Source of the DNA: an uncultured Bacilli bacterium
GTDB lineage: Bacteria > Bacillota_I > Bacilli_A > RF39 > UBA660
Length of the DNA: 13,433 nt
Reading direction: 5' to 3'
NCBI GenBank assembly: GCA_934120015.1
Contig: CAKOTD010000030.1
Coordinates: forward strand, 1 to 13,433
This document shows positions 6,108 to 13,433 of this stretch, piece after piece. A model generated the notes under the pieces. That model saw only the letters and a program-made list of their open reading frames with translations, searched no databases and was not told where the DNA came from. The translations under genes and the position numbers were made by a program. Every line of letters begins with the position of its first letter. Positions within the stretch are counted from its first letter, which is position 1.

Positions 6108-7100
6108 ATGTTAATTTTAACAAAAGCAGTTTTAGCCCTTATGATAGGATTTATACTAGCTGTTATATTTGGTCTTTTATTAATCCCTTGTTTAAGAAAG
6201 TTAAATGTTAAGCAAAAAATTAGTATTTTTTTAAATAAGAGTCATAAAAATAAAGATGGAATTCCTACTATGGGTGGATTAATATTTATAATTCCAACTA
6301 TTTTAACTATAATTATTCTTGTAATACTTAAAAAGATAGATCTTTCTAGTAATCTATTTTTAGTATTATTTGTGTTTATTGGTTATGCTGTTTTAGGTTT
6401 TATAGATGATTTTTTGATAATTAAAAGAGGTAAGAATGACGGTCTTACGGAAATTCAGAAGTTATTTGGACAATTGATAATTGCAATTATATTCTTTGCT
6501 TTATTTTTGATTAATGGACATGATACGGTTTTAAATATTCATACGCTTAATATTAAAATTGACATGGGATGGGTGTATGGTCTATTCTTGCTATTTATCT
6601 TTTTGGCAAGTTCTAATGCTGTTAATTTAACTGATGGTCTTGATGGTTTGGCTGGAGGACTATCAGCTATTGCTTTTTTAGCATTTGGGATTATTAGTTG
6701 GGGGTCAACATGGGCAGCAGGACATGAAGAAATAGCTATTTTCTGTTTTATTTTAGTAGGCTCTTTACTTGGCTTTTTAGTGTTCAATACAAACCCGGCT
6801 AAAGTATTTATGGGTGATACTGGCTCTCTTTCACTTGGAGCAACACTTGCAAGTGTTGCTATACTAACTAGTCATGAAATAACTTTAATTATTGTAGCAG
6901 GTGTTTTCGTATTAGAAACTCTTACTTGTATAATTCAAACTATATCTATGGTATGTTTTCACAAAAAAGTATTTCTTATGACACCAATTCATCATCATTT
7001 TGAAAAGATGGGATTTAAGGAACCTGATATTGTAAAAGGATTTTGGGTTATTGGCTTAATCTTAAGTATGAGTGGAATATTATTTGGTGTTTGGCTTTAA
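6108..7100 (+). CDS. mraY: Phospho-N-acetylmuramoyl-pentapeptide transferase
   Basis: Transfers phospho-MurNAc-pentapeptide from UDP to undecaprenyl phosphate at the inner face of the membrane, forming lipid I. At 330 residues with about ten hydrophobic segments it has the family's normal length. Signatures: KDGIPTMGG 49-57, the catalytic pair D100-D101 (GFIDDF), NLTDGLDGLA 173-182, NPAKVFMGDTGS 229-240, and the MraY-specific HHHFEKMGF 295-303, which separates it from WecA/TagO relatives. AGGAGATG precedes the ATG at good spacing, directly after the murE stop. It is the last gene before a terminator, so the operon is murE-murE-mraY, detached from the classical division cluster (no murD, murG or fts genes here). 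Confidence 0.96.
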   Translation: MLILTKAVLALMIGFILAVIFGLLLIPCLRKLNVKQKISIFLNKSHKNKDGIPTMGGLIFIIPTILTIIILVILKKIDLSSNLFLVLFVFIGYAVLGFIDDFLIIKRGKNDGLTEIQKLFGQLIIAIIFFALFLINGHDTVLNIHTLNIKIDMGWVYGLFLLFIFLASSNAVNLTDGLDGLAGGLSAIAFLAFGIISWGSTWAAGHEEIAIFCFILVGSLLGFLVFNTNPAKVFMGDTGSLSLGATLASVAILTSHEITLIIVAGVFVLETLTCIIQTISMVCFHKKVFLMTPIHHHFEKMGFKEPDIVKGFWVIGLILSMSGILFGVWL

Positions 7101-7128
7101 ATATATTGATGTCATCAATATATTTTTT
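7099..7128 (+). terminator. Intrinsic terminator after mraY
   Basis: A 12-bp AT-rich stem (AAATATATTGAT 7099-7110 with ATCAATATATTT 7114-7125) with a GTC loop runs into a T tract ending at 7128. The left arm includes the last two bases of the mraY stop codon. Confidence 0.8.
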
Positions 7129-7153
7129 CGTTTAAAACTATGATTATTTATGT

Positions 7154-7159
7154 TATAAT
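7154..7159 (+). promoter_or_regulatory. -10 element for the glycopolymer export operon
   Basis: TATAAT, preceded by TG one base away on its upstream side (TGT-TATAAT, near-extended). No good -35 is seen at 16-18 nt. Placement just after the mraY terminator and about 20 nt before the permease start supports a separate transcript. Confidence 0.55.
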
Positions 7160-7178
7160 TGTTATAGGAGGAGTAAAT

Positions 7179-7985
7179 ATGAGTTTTATTAAAAATATAG
7201 TTGGTAATTTTAAAAAATATGCTTTTTTACTTGAACAATTAGTAATGAGGGATTTTAAGGTTAAATATAAAAGAAGTGTTTTAGGTATACTTTGGAGTCT
7301 TTTATATCCACTTCTTATGATGTCAGTTATGGCAATAGTTTTTTCCCAAATGTTTAAGTTTAAAGTTGAAGGGGTAAACTATTTAGTATATTTGATGGTA
7401 GGACTAGTTATGTTTAACTATTTTAATGAGGCATCTCATACTGCTATGACATCAATTGTTACTAATTTTCAGCTTATGACAAAGGTATATATTCCTAAAT
7501 ATATTTTTCCATTATCAAAATGTCTGTTTGTAGGTATTAATTTTTTACTTACTTTGATACCACTTTTATTAATTATTTTAGTAACAGGTAGTGGTGATAC
7601 AAAGTGTTATATAAATATATATTATTTGTTGTTGCCATATATATTTATTTGTCTATTTATTTTTACATTAGGAATAGGCTTTTTAATCTCAGCTATATCA
7701 GTTTTTTTAAGAGATATGTTTTACATATATGGCATTATATTAACTATTTGGCAGTATTTTACTCCAATTTTCTATGATATAACTATGCTTCCTGAAAAGT
7801 TGCAATTCATTTTCAAATTTAATCCATTATTTATATTTATTGATAGTGCTAGGCAGATTATTTTGTTTTCAAAGATGCCAAGCTTAATTAGTTTAGCTTC
7901 CTGCGGTTTAGTAGCACTCATTACTTTATTAATAGGTTCAATAGTATTTAAGAAAAATCAAGATAAGTTTATTTATTATATTTAG
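7179..7985 (+). CDS. ABC-2 type polysaccharide/teichoic acid export permease (TagG/Wzm-like)
   Basis: The membrane subunit of an ABC exporter that moves a lipid-linked wall polymer across the membrane. The 268 residues hold about six hydrophobic segments (roughly 35-57, 65-85, 108-136, 148-176, 183-200 and 235-257). The N-terminal cytoplasmic motif MRDFKVKYKRSVLGILWSLL is typical of the TagG/Wzm/KpsM family, and the C-terminal FNPLFIFIDSARQIIL also fits. ATG 7179 is chosen because AGGAGGAG (7166-7173) sits 5 nt before it. An in-frame ATG at 7140 lies upstream of the -10 box and would add a poorly conserved tail. The ATPase partner follows 10 nt downstream. Which polymer is exported (teichoic acid or another rhamnan/heteroglycan) cannot be told. 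Confidence 0.9.
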   Translation: MSFIKNIVGNFKKYAFLLEQLVMRDFKVKYKRSVLGILWSLLYPLLMMSVMAIVFSQMFKFKVEGVNYLVYLMVGLVMFNYFNEASHTAMTSIVTNFQLMTKVYIPKYIFPLSKCLFVGINFLLTLIPLLLIILVTGSGDTKCYINIYYLLLPYIFICLFIFTLGIGFLISAISVFLRDMFYIYGIILTIWQYFTPIFYDITMLPEKLQFIFKFNPLFIFIDSARQIILFSKMPSLISLASCGLVALITLLIGSIVFKKNQDKFIYYI

Positions 7986-7995
7986 GAGGAGAATT

Positions 7996-8745
7996 ATGAT
8001 TCATGTAAAGAATGTATCAATGAGATTTAATTTGGGAATTGATAAAGGATTTTCTTTTAAGGTATTATTTATTTCATTATTTAATAAAAAGTTAAGAAAG
8101 AAGAAAGAGTATTTTGATGCACTTAAGGATGTTAGTTTTGATATAAAAAAGGGTGAAGTAATTGGACTTATTGGTTCAAATGGGGCTGGTAAAAGTACAC
8201 TTCTTAAGGTAGTAAGTGGTGTTATGAAACCTACAAAAGGAAAAGTAGAGGTAAATGGTGCCATATCTCCTATGATAGAATTAGGTGCAGGTTTTGATAT
8301 TGAATTAACTGCTCGTGAGAATATTTATTTAAATGGGGCTGTACTTGGTTATTCTAAAAAATTTATTAATGAAAAGTTTGATGAAATAGTTGAGTTTTCT
8401 GAATTGAGAGATTTTTTAGATGTTCCTGTTAAAAACTTTTCATCAGGTATGACTGCAAAACTTGCTTTTTCTATTGCTACTGTTGTAAATCCTGAGGTTT
8501 TAATTGTTGATGAAATATTATCAGTTGGTGATATAAAATTCCAAGAAAAAAGTAAAAATAAGATGATGGAAATGATAAATGGTGGTACAACTGTTTTATA
8601 TGTATCACATTCACTTGAATCAATTATGGAATTATGTAATAGAGTTATTTGGTTAGATCATGGTAATATTGTTAAAATTGGTGATACTAAGAAAATTTGT
8701 AAAGAATATTATAAAACACAAATGGGAAAGAAACTGGATGAATGA
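7996..8745 (+). CDS. ABC polysaccharide/teichoic acid export ATPase (TagH/Wzt-like)
   Basis: Nucleotide-binding subunit of the exporter formed with the preceding permease. In 249 residues: Walker A GSNGAGKST 60-68, signature SSGMTAKLAFS 149-159, Walker B VLIVDE 168-173, H-loop SH 204-205. The long insert FNKKLRKKKEYFDALKDVSF before the P-loop and the GAGFDIELTARENIYLNG segment after it mark the TagH/Wzt/KpsT subgroup. It stops soon after the ATPase core. There is no C-terminal substrate-binding domain as in Wzt, nor the extracellular tail of TagH, so chain-end recognition must lie elsewhere if used. The ribosome site AGGAGGAG lies at the permease stop. The gene overlaps the next by 4 nt (ATGA), a sign of coupled translation. 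Confidence 0.93.
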   Translation: MIHVKNVSMRFNLGIDKGFSFKVLFISLFNKKLRKKKEYFDALKDVSFDIKKGEVIGLIGSNGAGKSTLLKVVSGVMKPTKGKVEVNGAISPMIELGAGFDIELTARENIYLNGAVLGYSKKFINEKFDEIVEFSELRDFLDVPVKNFSSGMTAKLAFSIATVVNPEVLIVDEILSVGDIKFQEKSKNKMMEMINGGTTVLYVSHSLESIMELCNRVIWLDHGNIVKIGDTKKICKEYYKTQMGKKLDE

Positions 8746-9806
8746 AAAAAATATTGTTTACTGCATATGATTTAAATGTTGGTGGAATTGAAAAGGCCTT
8801 GATAACTTTATTAAAAAGATTGAATAATTATGATGTGACACTTGTTCTTGAACATAAAGAGGGAATATTTTTAGATGAGGTTCCTGGTAATGTTAAAATA
8901 ATAGAATATAGAGTTTCTGAAAGTAAATTCGTTATTTTTAGAAAGATTTATAATAGATTAAAATTAATTAATTTTAAAAGAAAAATAAAAAACAAGTATG
9001 ATTTTTCATGTTCTTTTGCAACATATTCAATACCCGGAGCACATATAGCACTAGCAGCTTCTAACAATAGTAATATATGGATGCATGCAAATTACTATAT
9101 TTTGTATAATAAAAATGAGGATGAATTAGCAACTTTTTTAAATTCTGTAATGATTAAAAAGTTTAAAAGAAATATATATGTTTCAAAAGAAAACATGTTA
9201 GATATTACAAAACATTATGATGGTATAGAATCAAAAGCGGTAATATGTAATAATCTAATTGATTATGATAATTTATATAAACTTAGTAATGAATTAGTGA
9301 ATGAAAAATTTGATGGTACTACATTTGTTAATATTGGTAGACATGAAGAAAGCCAGAAACAATTGCTTAAATTATTTGCAGCATGTAAAAAATTAAAAAA
9401 TGAAAAATATAAATTCAGACTACTACTTATAGGTGATGGACCGGATACTGAATTGTATAAAAAGTATGTTTTAGAAAATGATTTAAGTGAGATAGTTTTG
9501 TTTTTAGGTAGAAAAAGAAATCCTTATCCATATTATAAAATAGGTGATGCAATGGTACTTTCATCAAAGTATGAGGGTTATCCTGTTGTATTTTTAGAGG
9601 CAATGTTATTTGATTGCCCAATAATTTCTACAAAAGTGTCTGACTGGGTAGAACTTGCTGATAAATATGGAGTATTCAATGATGACATATATATTGCAAT
9701 GAAAGAATTTTTAACTAATGGATTTATATATAAGCAAAAGTTTGATGCTGTTAAATATAATGATGAAATATTAAGAAAAATAAATAATATAATTAATAAT
9801 GAATAA
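8742..9806 (+). CDS. Glycosyltransferase family 4 (GT-B fold)
   Basis: Likely adds a sugar from a nucleotide-sugar donor to the growing lipid-linked polymer on the cytoplasmic face. In 354 residues, the N-terminal half opens KILFTAYDLNVGGIEKAL with the GG loop of GT4 acceptor domains. The C-terminal half has the GT4 hinge (FVNIGRHEESQKQ about 195-207), IGDGPDTELYKKY 230-242 and the retaining E-x7-E motif E278/E286 (EGYPVVFLE), followed by PIISTKVSDWVEL. No membrane segment is present. It starts inside the end of the ATPase gene (4-nt overlap), so it belongs to the same operon. The donor and linkage cannot be deduced. Confidence 0.9.
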   Translation: MKKILFTAYDLNVGGIEKALITLLKRLNNYDVTLVLEHKEGIFLDEVPGNVKIIEYRVSESKFVIFRKIYNRLKLINFKRKIKNKYDFSCSFATYSIPGAHIALAASNNSNIWMHANYYILYNKNEDELATFLNSVMIKKFKRNIYVSKENMLDITKHYDGIESKAVICNNLIDYDNLYKLSNELVNEKFDGTTFVNIGRHEESQKQLLKLFAACKKLKNEKYKFRLLLIGDGPDTELYKKYVLENDLSEIVLFLGRKRNPYPYYKIGDAMVLSSKYEGYPVVFLEAMLFDCPIISTKVSDWVELADKYGVFNDDIYIAMKEFLTNGFIYKQKFDAVKYNDEILRKINNIINNE

Positions 9807-9825
9807 CAGCTAGAAAGGTGATATT

Positions 9826-12189
9826 ATGCAGAATTTTAATTTTAAGTTAGAACCAGGTAAAAATTTGGACAACTATTATAAATATGAGAAACATGAGCCA
9901 GTAATTTCAATAGTTATTTGTATTTATAATGGTGGAGAGTATTTACTTCAAACAGTTAATAGTGTTTTAAATCAGACTTATCCGTACTATGAACTTATTA
10001 TTATTGATGACGGAAGTACAGATAAGGAAACATTAAAAATAATTGATCAAGTAGTTAAAATGGATGATAGATTTTCTGTATATCATAAGAGTAATGAGGG
10101 ATTATCAGCAAGTAAAAAATATGGTTTAAGCAAGTGCTCTAAAACTAGCAAATATATTGTATATTTAGATAGTGATGATCTAATTAGCAATACTTATTTA
10201 GAAACTCTGTACTTTTCCCTTGAAACTAATAATGACTATGCTTTTGCTTATACTGATGTGGTAGGTTTTCAGGCTTTTGAATATCTATGGCAAAGGTATT
10301 TTAATTTTGATATTGAAAAACAAGAAAATTTATTTGTTTCAACAGCAATGATTAGAATTAAAGATTTACTTGAAGTGAAAGATGCTTTTATTTGTGAAAA
10401 GGCTGTTTTTGAAGATTGGGTATTATGGCTTAAATTATTAGGTGCTGGTAAGAAACCTTTGCATGTAAATTATTTTGGTTTTTGGTATAGAAGAAGTGCA
10501 ACAGGTGAGTTATCAAAAGCGAAAAAACAAAATAAAAAAAGAGCTGAGAAGTTAATTAAGGAAATAGCAAGCAAAATGAATAATTATGTTGAGGCAAAAC
10601 AATATCCAATTCTTAATTATGATTGGAATGGTATTTATAAATTACCAAATTCAATAGTTGTTCCTGAAGTAAAAAATAAGAATAAAATTAAAATATTGTT
10701 TATGATACCTTGGATGGTTATGGGTGGCGCAGATAAGTTTAATCTTGATGTATTAAAATTAATCGATAAAGAAAAATATGAAATTACAATAATATCAACA
10801 ATACCAACTACATATCAGTGGAGATCATTATTTGAAGAGTCTGCTTATGAGGTGTTTGATTTAAGCACATTTCTTGATCAAAAATATTGGAATGCATTTG
10901 TAAATTATATTATTGAATCAAGAAAGATAGATGTTTTGTTAGTAAGTAATAGTACATTTGGATATGCTTCTATTCCCTATATTAAAGCATGTTATCCTAA
11001 TTTACCAATAGTTGATTATATTCATATGGAAGAATGGTACAATAGAAGTGGTGGATATTCTAGGGATTCTAGTAGTGTAAATGAATTTATAGATAAAACT
11101 TTCTTTTGCAACAAAAAGAGTGAAGTGATAATGAATAACTTTTTTGAAGTACCTAAGTTTAAAACAGATACTTTATATATAGGGGTAGATACTGAAAAGT
11201 TTAAACCTAAAAAATATGATAAAAATAAACTATTAAGAAAATATAATATACCTGATAAGAAGATAATAATAGGGTTTATTTGCCGTATAGATTATCAAAA
11301 AAGACCTTTATTATTTTGTCATATAATGAAAAGTTTGGTGAAGCAGAATCCTGATTTATATTTTGTTGTTGCCGGTGATGGACCATTATTAAAGGATATG
11401 AAAAAATTAACTCGTAAATTTGATATATATAAGAATGTTAAATTTCTTGGTAAAGTACAAAGTCCAGAAGAAATATATGGTATATGTGATATAACAGTAA
11501 ATTGTTCTTTAAAAGAAGGAATTGCACTTACATCTTATGAATCACTTGCAAGTGGAGTACCTGTTGTATCTAGTGATGTTGGTGGTCAGAGTGAACTTAT
11601 CAATAATAGTGTAGGGGCAGTTGTTCCTCTTATGCAAGATGAAAGGGATATATATAATATTAATTATTTAGAAGAAGAAATAAACTTGTATGTTAGTTCT
11701 ATTAATAAGGTGATTAACAATTTAAATAATTATAAAAAAAATACAAGAAAAAGGATTATTAATGGATTTACAATTAATAATATGATTGAAAAATTTGAAG
11801 AAGAAATAAGCAATGTTATAGAAAATCCAAATAAAGATATTGTTAAATATGCCAAAAATATTAAAAATGGTAAATTTATAAAAGATTATATTAATATGTA
11901 TTTTATGGCAGATAAAGATGAATATTTATGGGCTACAAAAGAGTATATTAATTCTTGTTATGGAAATATATCAGATTCTTTTAAGAAGAATCATCGTAAA
12001 ATTTATATGTTTAAATATAAAACTGATAGATTGTTTTGTAAATTAAGAATTAGTAATGAAGCAAGTAGATTAGAAAAATCAATTATTCAATTTTTTAAAC
12101 ACTTTGTCCAAACAATTAAGAATTTATTTGGTATAATTAAAAATTTTTTAATATGTTTTCTATGTATGATTAAACGCATTATGAGGTGA
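9826..12189 (+). CDS. Bifunctional glycosyltransferase: GT2 domain fused to GT4 domain
   Basis: A 787-residue protein joining two enzymes. Residues about 25-230 form a GT-A family 2 domain: PVISIVICIYNGGEYL, DDGS 61-64, the metal-binding DSDD 115-118, and a FEDWVLWLKLLG acceptor/catalytic segment about 195-206. Residues about 286-665 form a GT-B family 4 domain: KILFMIPWMVMGGADKF, FICRIDYQKRPLLF 484-497, AGDGPLLKDM 516-525 and E-x7-E at E564/E572 (EGIALTSYE). A basic, partly hydrophobic tail (about 735-787) may bind the membrane. Both domains keep their key residues, so two successive or alternating sugar additions are likely. Ribosome site AAGGTGAT precedes the ATG, 19 nt after the previous stop. 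Acceptor and sugars are unknown. Confidence 0.9.
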   Translation: MQNFNFKLEPGKNLDNYYKYEKHEPVISIVICIYNGGEYLLQTVNSVLNQTYPYYELIIIDDGSTDKETLKIIDQVVKMDDRFSVYHKSNEGLSASKKYGLSKCSKTSKYIVYLDSDDLISNTYLETLYFSLETNNDYAFAYTDVVGFQAFEYLWQRYFNFDIEKQENLFVSTAMIRIKDLLEVKDAFICEKAVFEDWVLWLKLLGAGKKPLHVNYFGFWYRRSATGELSKAKKQNKKRAEKLIKEIASKMNNYVEAKQYPILNYDWNGIYKLPNSIVVPEVKNKNKIKILFMIPWMVMGGADKFNLDVLKLIDKEKYEITIISTIPTTYQWRSLFEESAYEVFDLSTFLDQKYWNAFVNYIIESRKIDVLLVSNSTFGYASIPYIKACYPNLPIVDYIHMEEWYNRSGGYSRDSSSVNEFIDKTFFCNKKSEVIMNNFFEVPKFKTDTLYIGVDTEKFKPKKYDKNKLLRKYNIPDKKIIIGFICRIDYQKRPLLFCHIMKSLVKQNPDLYFVVAGDGPLLKDMKKLTRKFDIYKNVKFLGKVQSPEEIYGICDITVNCSLKEGIALTSYESLASGVPVVSSDVGGQSELINNSVGAVVPLMQDERDIYNINYLEEEINLYVSSINKVINNLNNYKKNTRKRIINGFTINNMIEKFEEEISNVIENPNKDIVKYAKNIKNGKFIKDYINMYFMADKDEYLWATKEYINSCYGNISDSFKKNHRKIYMFKYKTDRLFCKLRISNEASRLEKSIIQFFKHFVQTIKNLFGIIKNFLICFLCMIKRIMR

Positions 12190-12193
12190 TAAG

Positions 12194-13159
12194 ATGAAGA
12201 ATGTTTTATATATTGTTATTCCTTGTTATAATGAAGAGGAAATGCTTCCTATAACAACAGAAAAATTGGAAATAAAGATTAAGAATTTAATTAGTAAAAA
12301 AATGATATCTACTAAGAGTAAAGTTTTATATGTTAATGATGGCTCTAAAGATTGTACATGGGAATTAATTAAAGATTATTCTAAAAGGAAGAATTTTACA
12401 GGAATAAATTTATCAAGAAATAAAGGTCATCAAAACGCATTACTTGCAGGATTAATGGTTGCTAAGGAATGTGCAGATATGGTTATTAGTATGGATGCTG
12501 ATCTTCAGGATGATATAGATGCAATTGATAAAATGATAGAAGAATATAATAATGGTTCTGAAATTGTATATGGTGTAAGAAGTAGTCGTAAGAAGGATAC
12601 ATTCTTTAAACGTAAGACTGCTGAAATGTTCTATAAATTTATGAAATTTATGGGAGTAGATATAATTTATAATCATGCAGATTTTAGACTAACTAGTAAG
12701 AGAGTGCTTGATAATTTAGAAAATTTTGAGGAAGTTAATTTATTTTTGAGAGGAATATTTCCATTAATTGGTTTTAAGTCTTCAAATGTGTACTATGAGA
12801 GAAATGAAAGACTTGCAGGTAAATCTAAATATCCTCTTAAAAAAATGCTTTCTTTTGCGTGGGATGGTATCACATCATTTAGTGTTAAACCAATTCGATT
12901 AGTGTTGAATTTGGGTATATGTATTTTTTCTATAAGTATGCTTTTTATACTTTGCTACCTTATTATAAAAATAAGTGGTGGTAATGTTAATAATATACAT
13001 TTTATTATATGTTCTATATTTCTTGCTACTGGACTTCAAATGTCTTCAATAGGTTTAGTTGGGGAATATATTGGAAAAATTTATGGAGAAACAAAAGGAA
13101 GACCAAGATATATTATTAGTGACAATTTGTTAGAAAAGGAAATGAATGATGAAAAATAA
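12194..13159 (+). CDS. Polyprenyl-phosphate glycosyltransferase, GtrB/DPM1-like (GT2)
   Basis: Transfers a sugar from a nucleotide donor to undecaprenyl phosphate on the cytoplasmic side, for flipping and use outside the cell. In 321 residues: GT-A domain with IPCYNEEEML 9-18, VNDGSKD 47-53, catalytic DADLQDD 101-107, NHADFRL 160-166, and the family R-x2-GKSKY (206-213). Two membrane helices follow (about 236-258 and 268-290), with LVGEYIGKIYGETKGRPRYI after the second, which is the GtrB/CsbB/YkcC arrangement. Ribosome site GAGGTGAT is at the stop of the preceding gene, 4 nt away. It overlaps the next gene by 11 nt. With that membrane protein it forms a GtrB-plus-transferase pair, which in related systems decorates wall polymers or lipoteichoic acid outside the cell. 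Confidence 0.92.
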   Translation: MKNVLYIVIPCYNEEEMLPITTEKLEIKIKNLISKKMISTKSKVLYVNDGSKDCTWELIKDYSKRKNFTGINLSRNKGHQNALLAGLMVAKECADMVISMDADLQDDIDAIDKMIEEYNNGSEIVYGVRSSRKKDTFFKRKTAEMFYKFMKFMGVDIIYNHADFRLTSKRVLDNLENFEEVNLFLRGIFPLIGFKSSNVYYERNERLAGKSKYPLKKMLSFAWDGITSFSVKPIRLVLNLGICIFSISMLFILCYLIIKISGGNVNNIHFIICSIFLATGLQMSSIGLVGEYIGKIYGETKGRPRYIISDNLLEKEMNDEK

Positions 13160-13433
13160 TAATTTACTAGATTACAGTAACAAAGCATTTAATAAATTAT
13201 GTTCTATTATTAAAATATCTAAACCATTTGTTGCAATTGCAGGATTAATAGTTTTAATAATATCTATTATTCCTCTTTTGAAAATTGCAAAATATAATCA
13301 TCCAGTTGCTGATGATTACGATTATGGTATAATTACATATAATACATGGAATAATAGCCATAATGTTTTTAAAACAATTGAGTCTGGCTTTAAGACTTCG
13401 AGAAACTTTTATAATAATTGGCAAGGTACATAT
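13149..13433 (+). CDS. Polytopic membrane protein, DUF6056/GT-C-like (3' partial)
   Basis: The first 95 residues of a gene running off the window. ATG 13149 has AAGGA (13136-13140) 8 nt upstream and overlaps the GtrB-like gene by 11 nt. One membrane helix (about 27-46) precedes an extracellular-type segment YNHPVADDYDYG (49-60) and NFYNNWQGTY (86-95). The Asp-Asp pair soon after the first helix and the NWQGTY motif resemble DUF6056 and GT-C glycosyltransferase (GtrII/GtrC-like) proteins, which take sugar from polyprenyl phosphate outside the membrane. This fits its place after the GtrB-like gene. Assignment rests on short motifs, so it is tentative; a membrane protein is sure. Confidence 0.65.
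   Translation, partial: MKNNNLLDYSNKAFNKLCSIIKISKPFVAIAGLIVLIISIIPLLKIAKYNHPVADDYDYGIITYNTWNNSHNVFKTIESGFKTSRNFYNNWQGTY

Noticed and set aside
7140..7178. Longer permease beginning at ATG 7140
   Set aside because: It precedes the TATAAT box and has no ribosome site, whereas ATG 7179 has AGGAGGAG at proper spacing.
1..13433. tRNA, rRNA, CRISPR array, insertion sequence or reverse transcriptase
   Set aside because: None was seen on either strand. The candidate variable region therefore has no retroelement partner within this window.

Overview
The window is AT-rich (roughly 30% GC by eye) and reads as the chromosome of a walled, low-GC Gram-positive bacterium (Bacillota). The signs are strong AGGAGG-type ribosome sites, near-consensus sigma-A promoters, a TTG start, TGA used as stop, a glmS ribozyme, cell-wall ligases, and a surface protein with an InlB-type repeat. 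An uncultured gut member of Bacilli or Clostridia is my best inference; the sequence does not settle the taxon.

Region 1 (1-860) is the 3' end of a large surface protein: the end of an InlB/Listeria-Bacteroides-type repeat, then a C-lectin-like domain of the DUF6273 kind ending in GVRPVV. Its last ~123 nt jump to 56% GC and 15% A from 34% GC and 38% A just before. This resembles the variable region of a diversity-generating retroelement target or a recombined cassette. It converges on glmS through one bidirectional terminator.

Region 2 (858-2906, minus strand) is glmS, which makes glucosamine-6-phosphate, preceded by its self-cleaving glmS ribozyme and a consensus promoter. Region 3 (2907-3265) holds no intact gene. 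It ends in a short cysteine-rich reading frame with no start codon, followed directly by an intrinsic terminator, probably the remains of a small gene.

Region 4 (3277-7128, plus strand) is a peptidoglycan precursor operon: two tandem murE paralogs with different substrate-specificity motifs (DDPH and DNPR), then mraY and a terminator. A long hairpin between the murE copies buries the ribosome site of the second.

Region 5 (7154-13433, plus strand) is a cell-surface glycopolymer operon with its own promoter: a TagG/Wzm-like permease, a TagH/Wzt-like ATPase, a GT4 glycosyltransferase, a 787-residue GT2-GT4 fusion, a GtrB-like polyprenyl-phosphate sugar transferase, and the start of a polytopic membrane protein (DUF6056/GT-C-like). 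Spacings are short or overlapping. Together the genes supply amino sugar (glmS), build lipid-linked peptidoglycan precursors (murE, mraY), and build, export and decorate a wall polymer that shares the polyprenyl-phosphate carrier.
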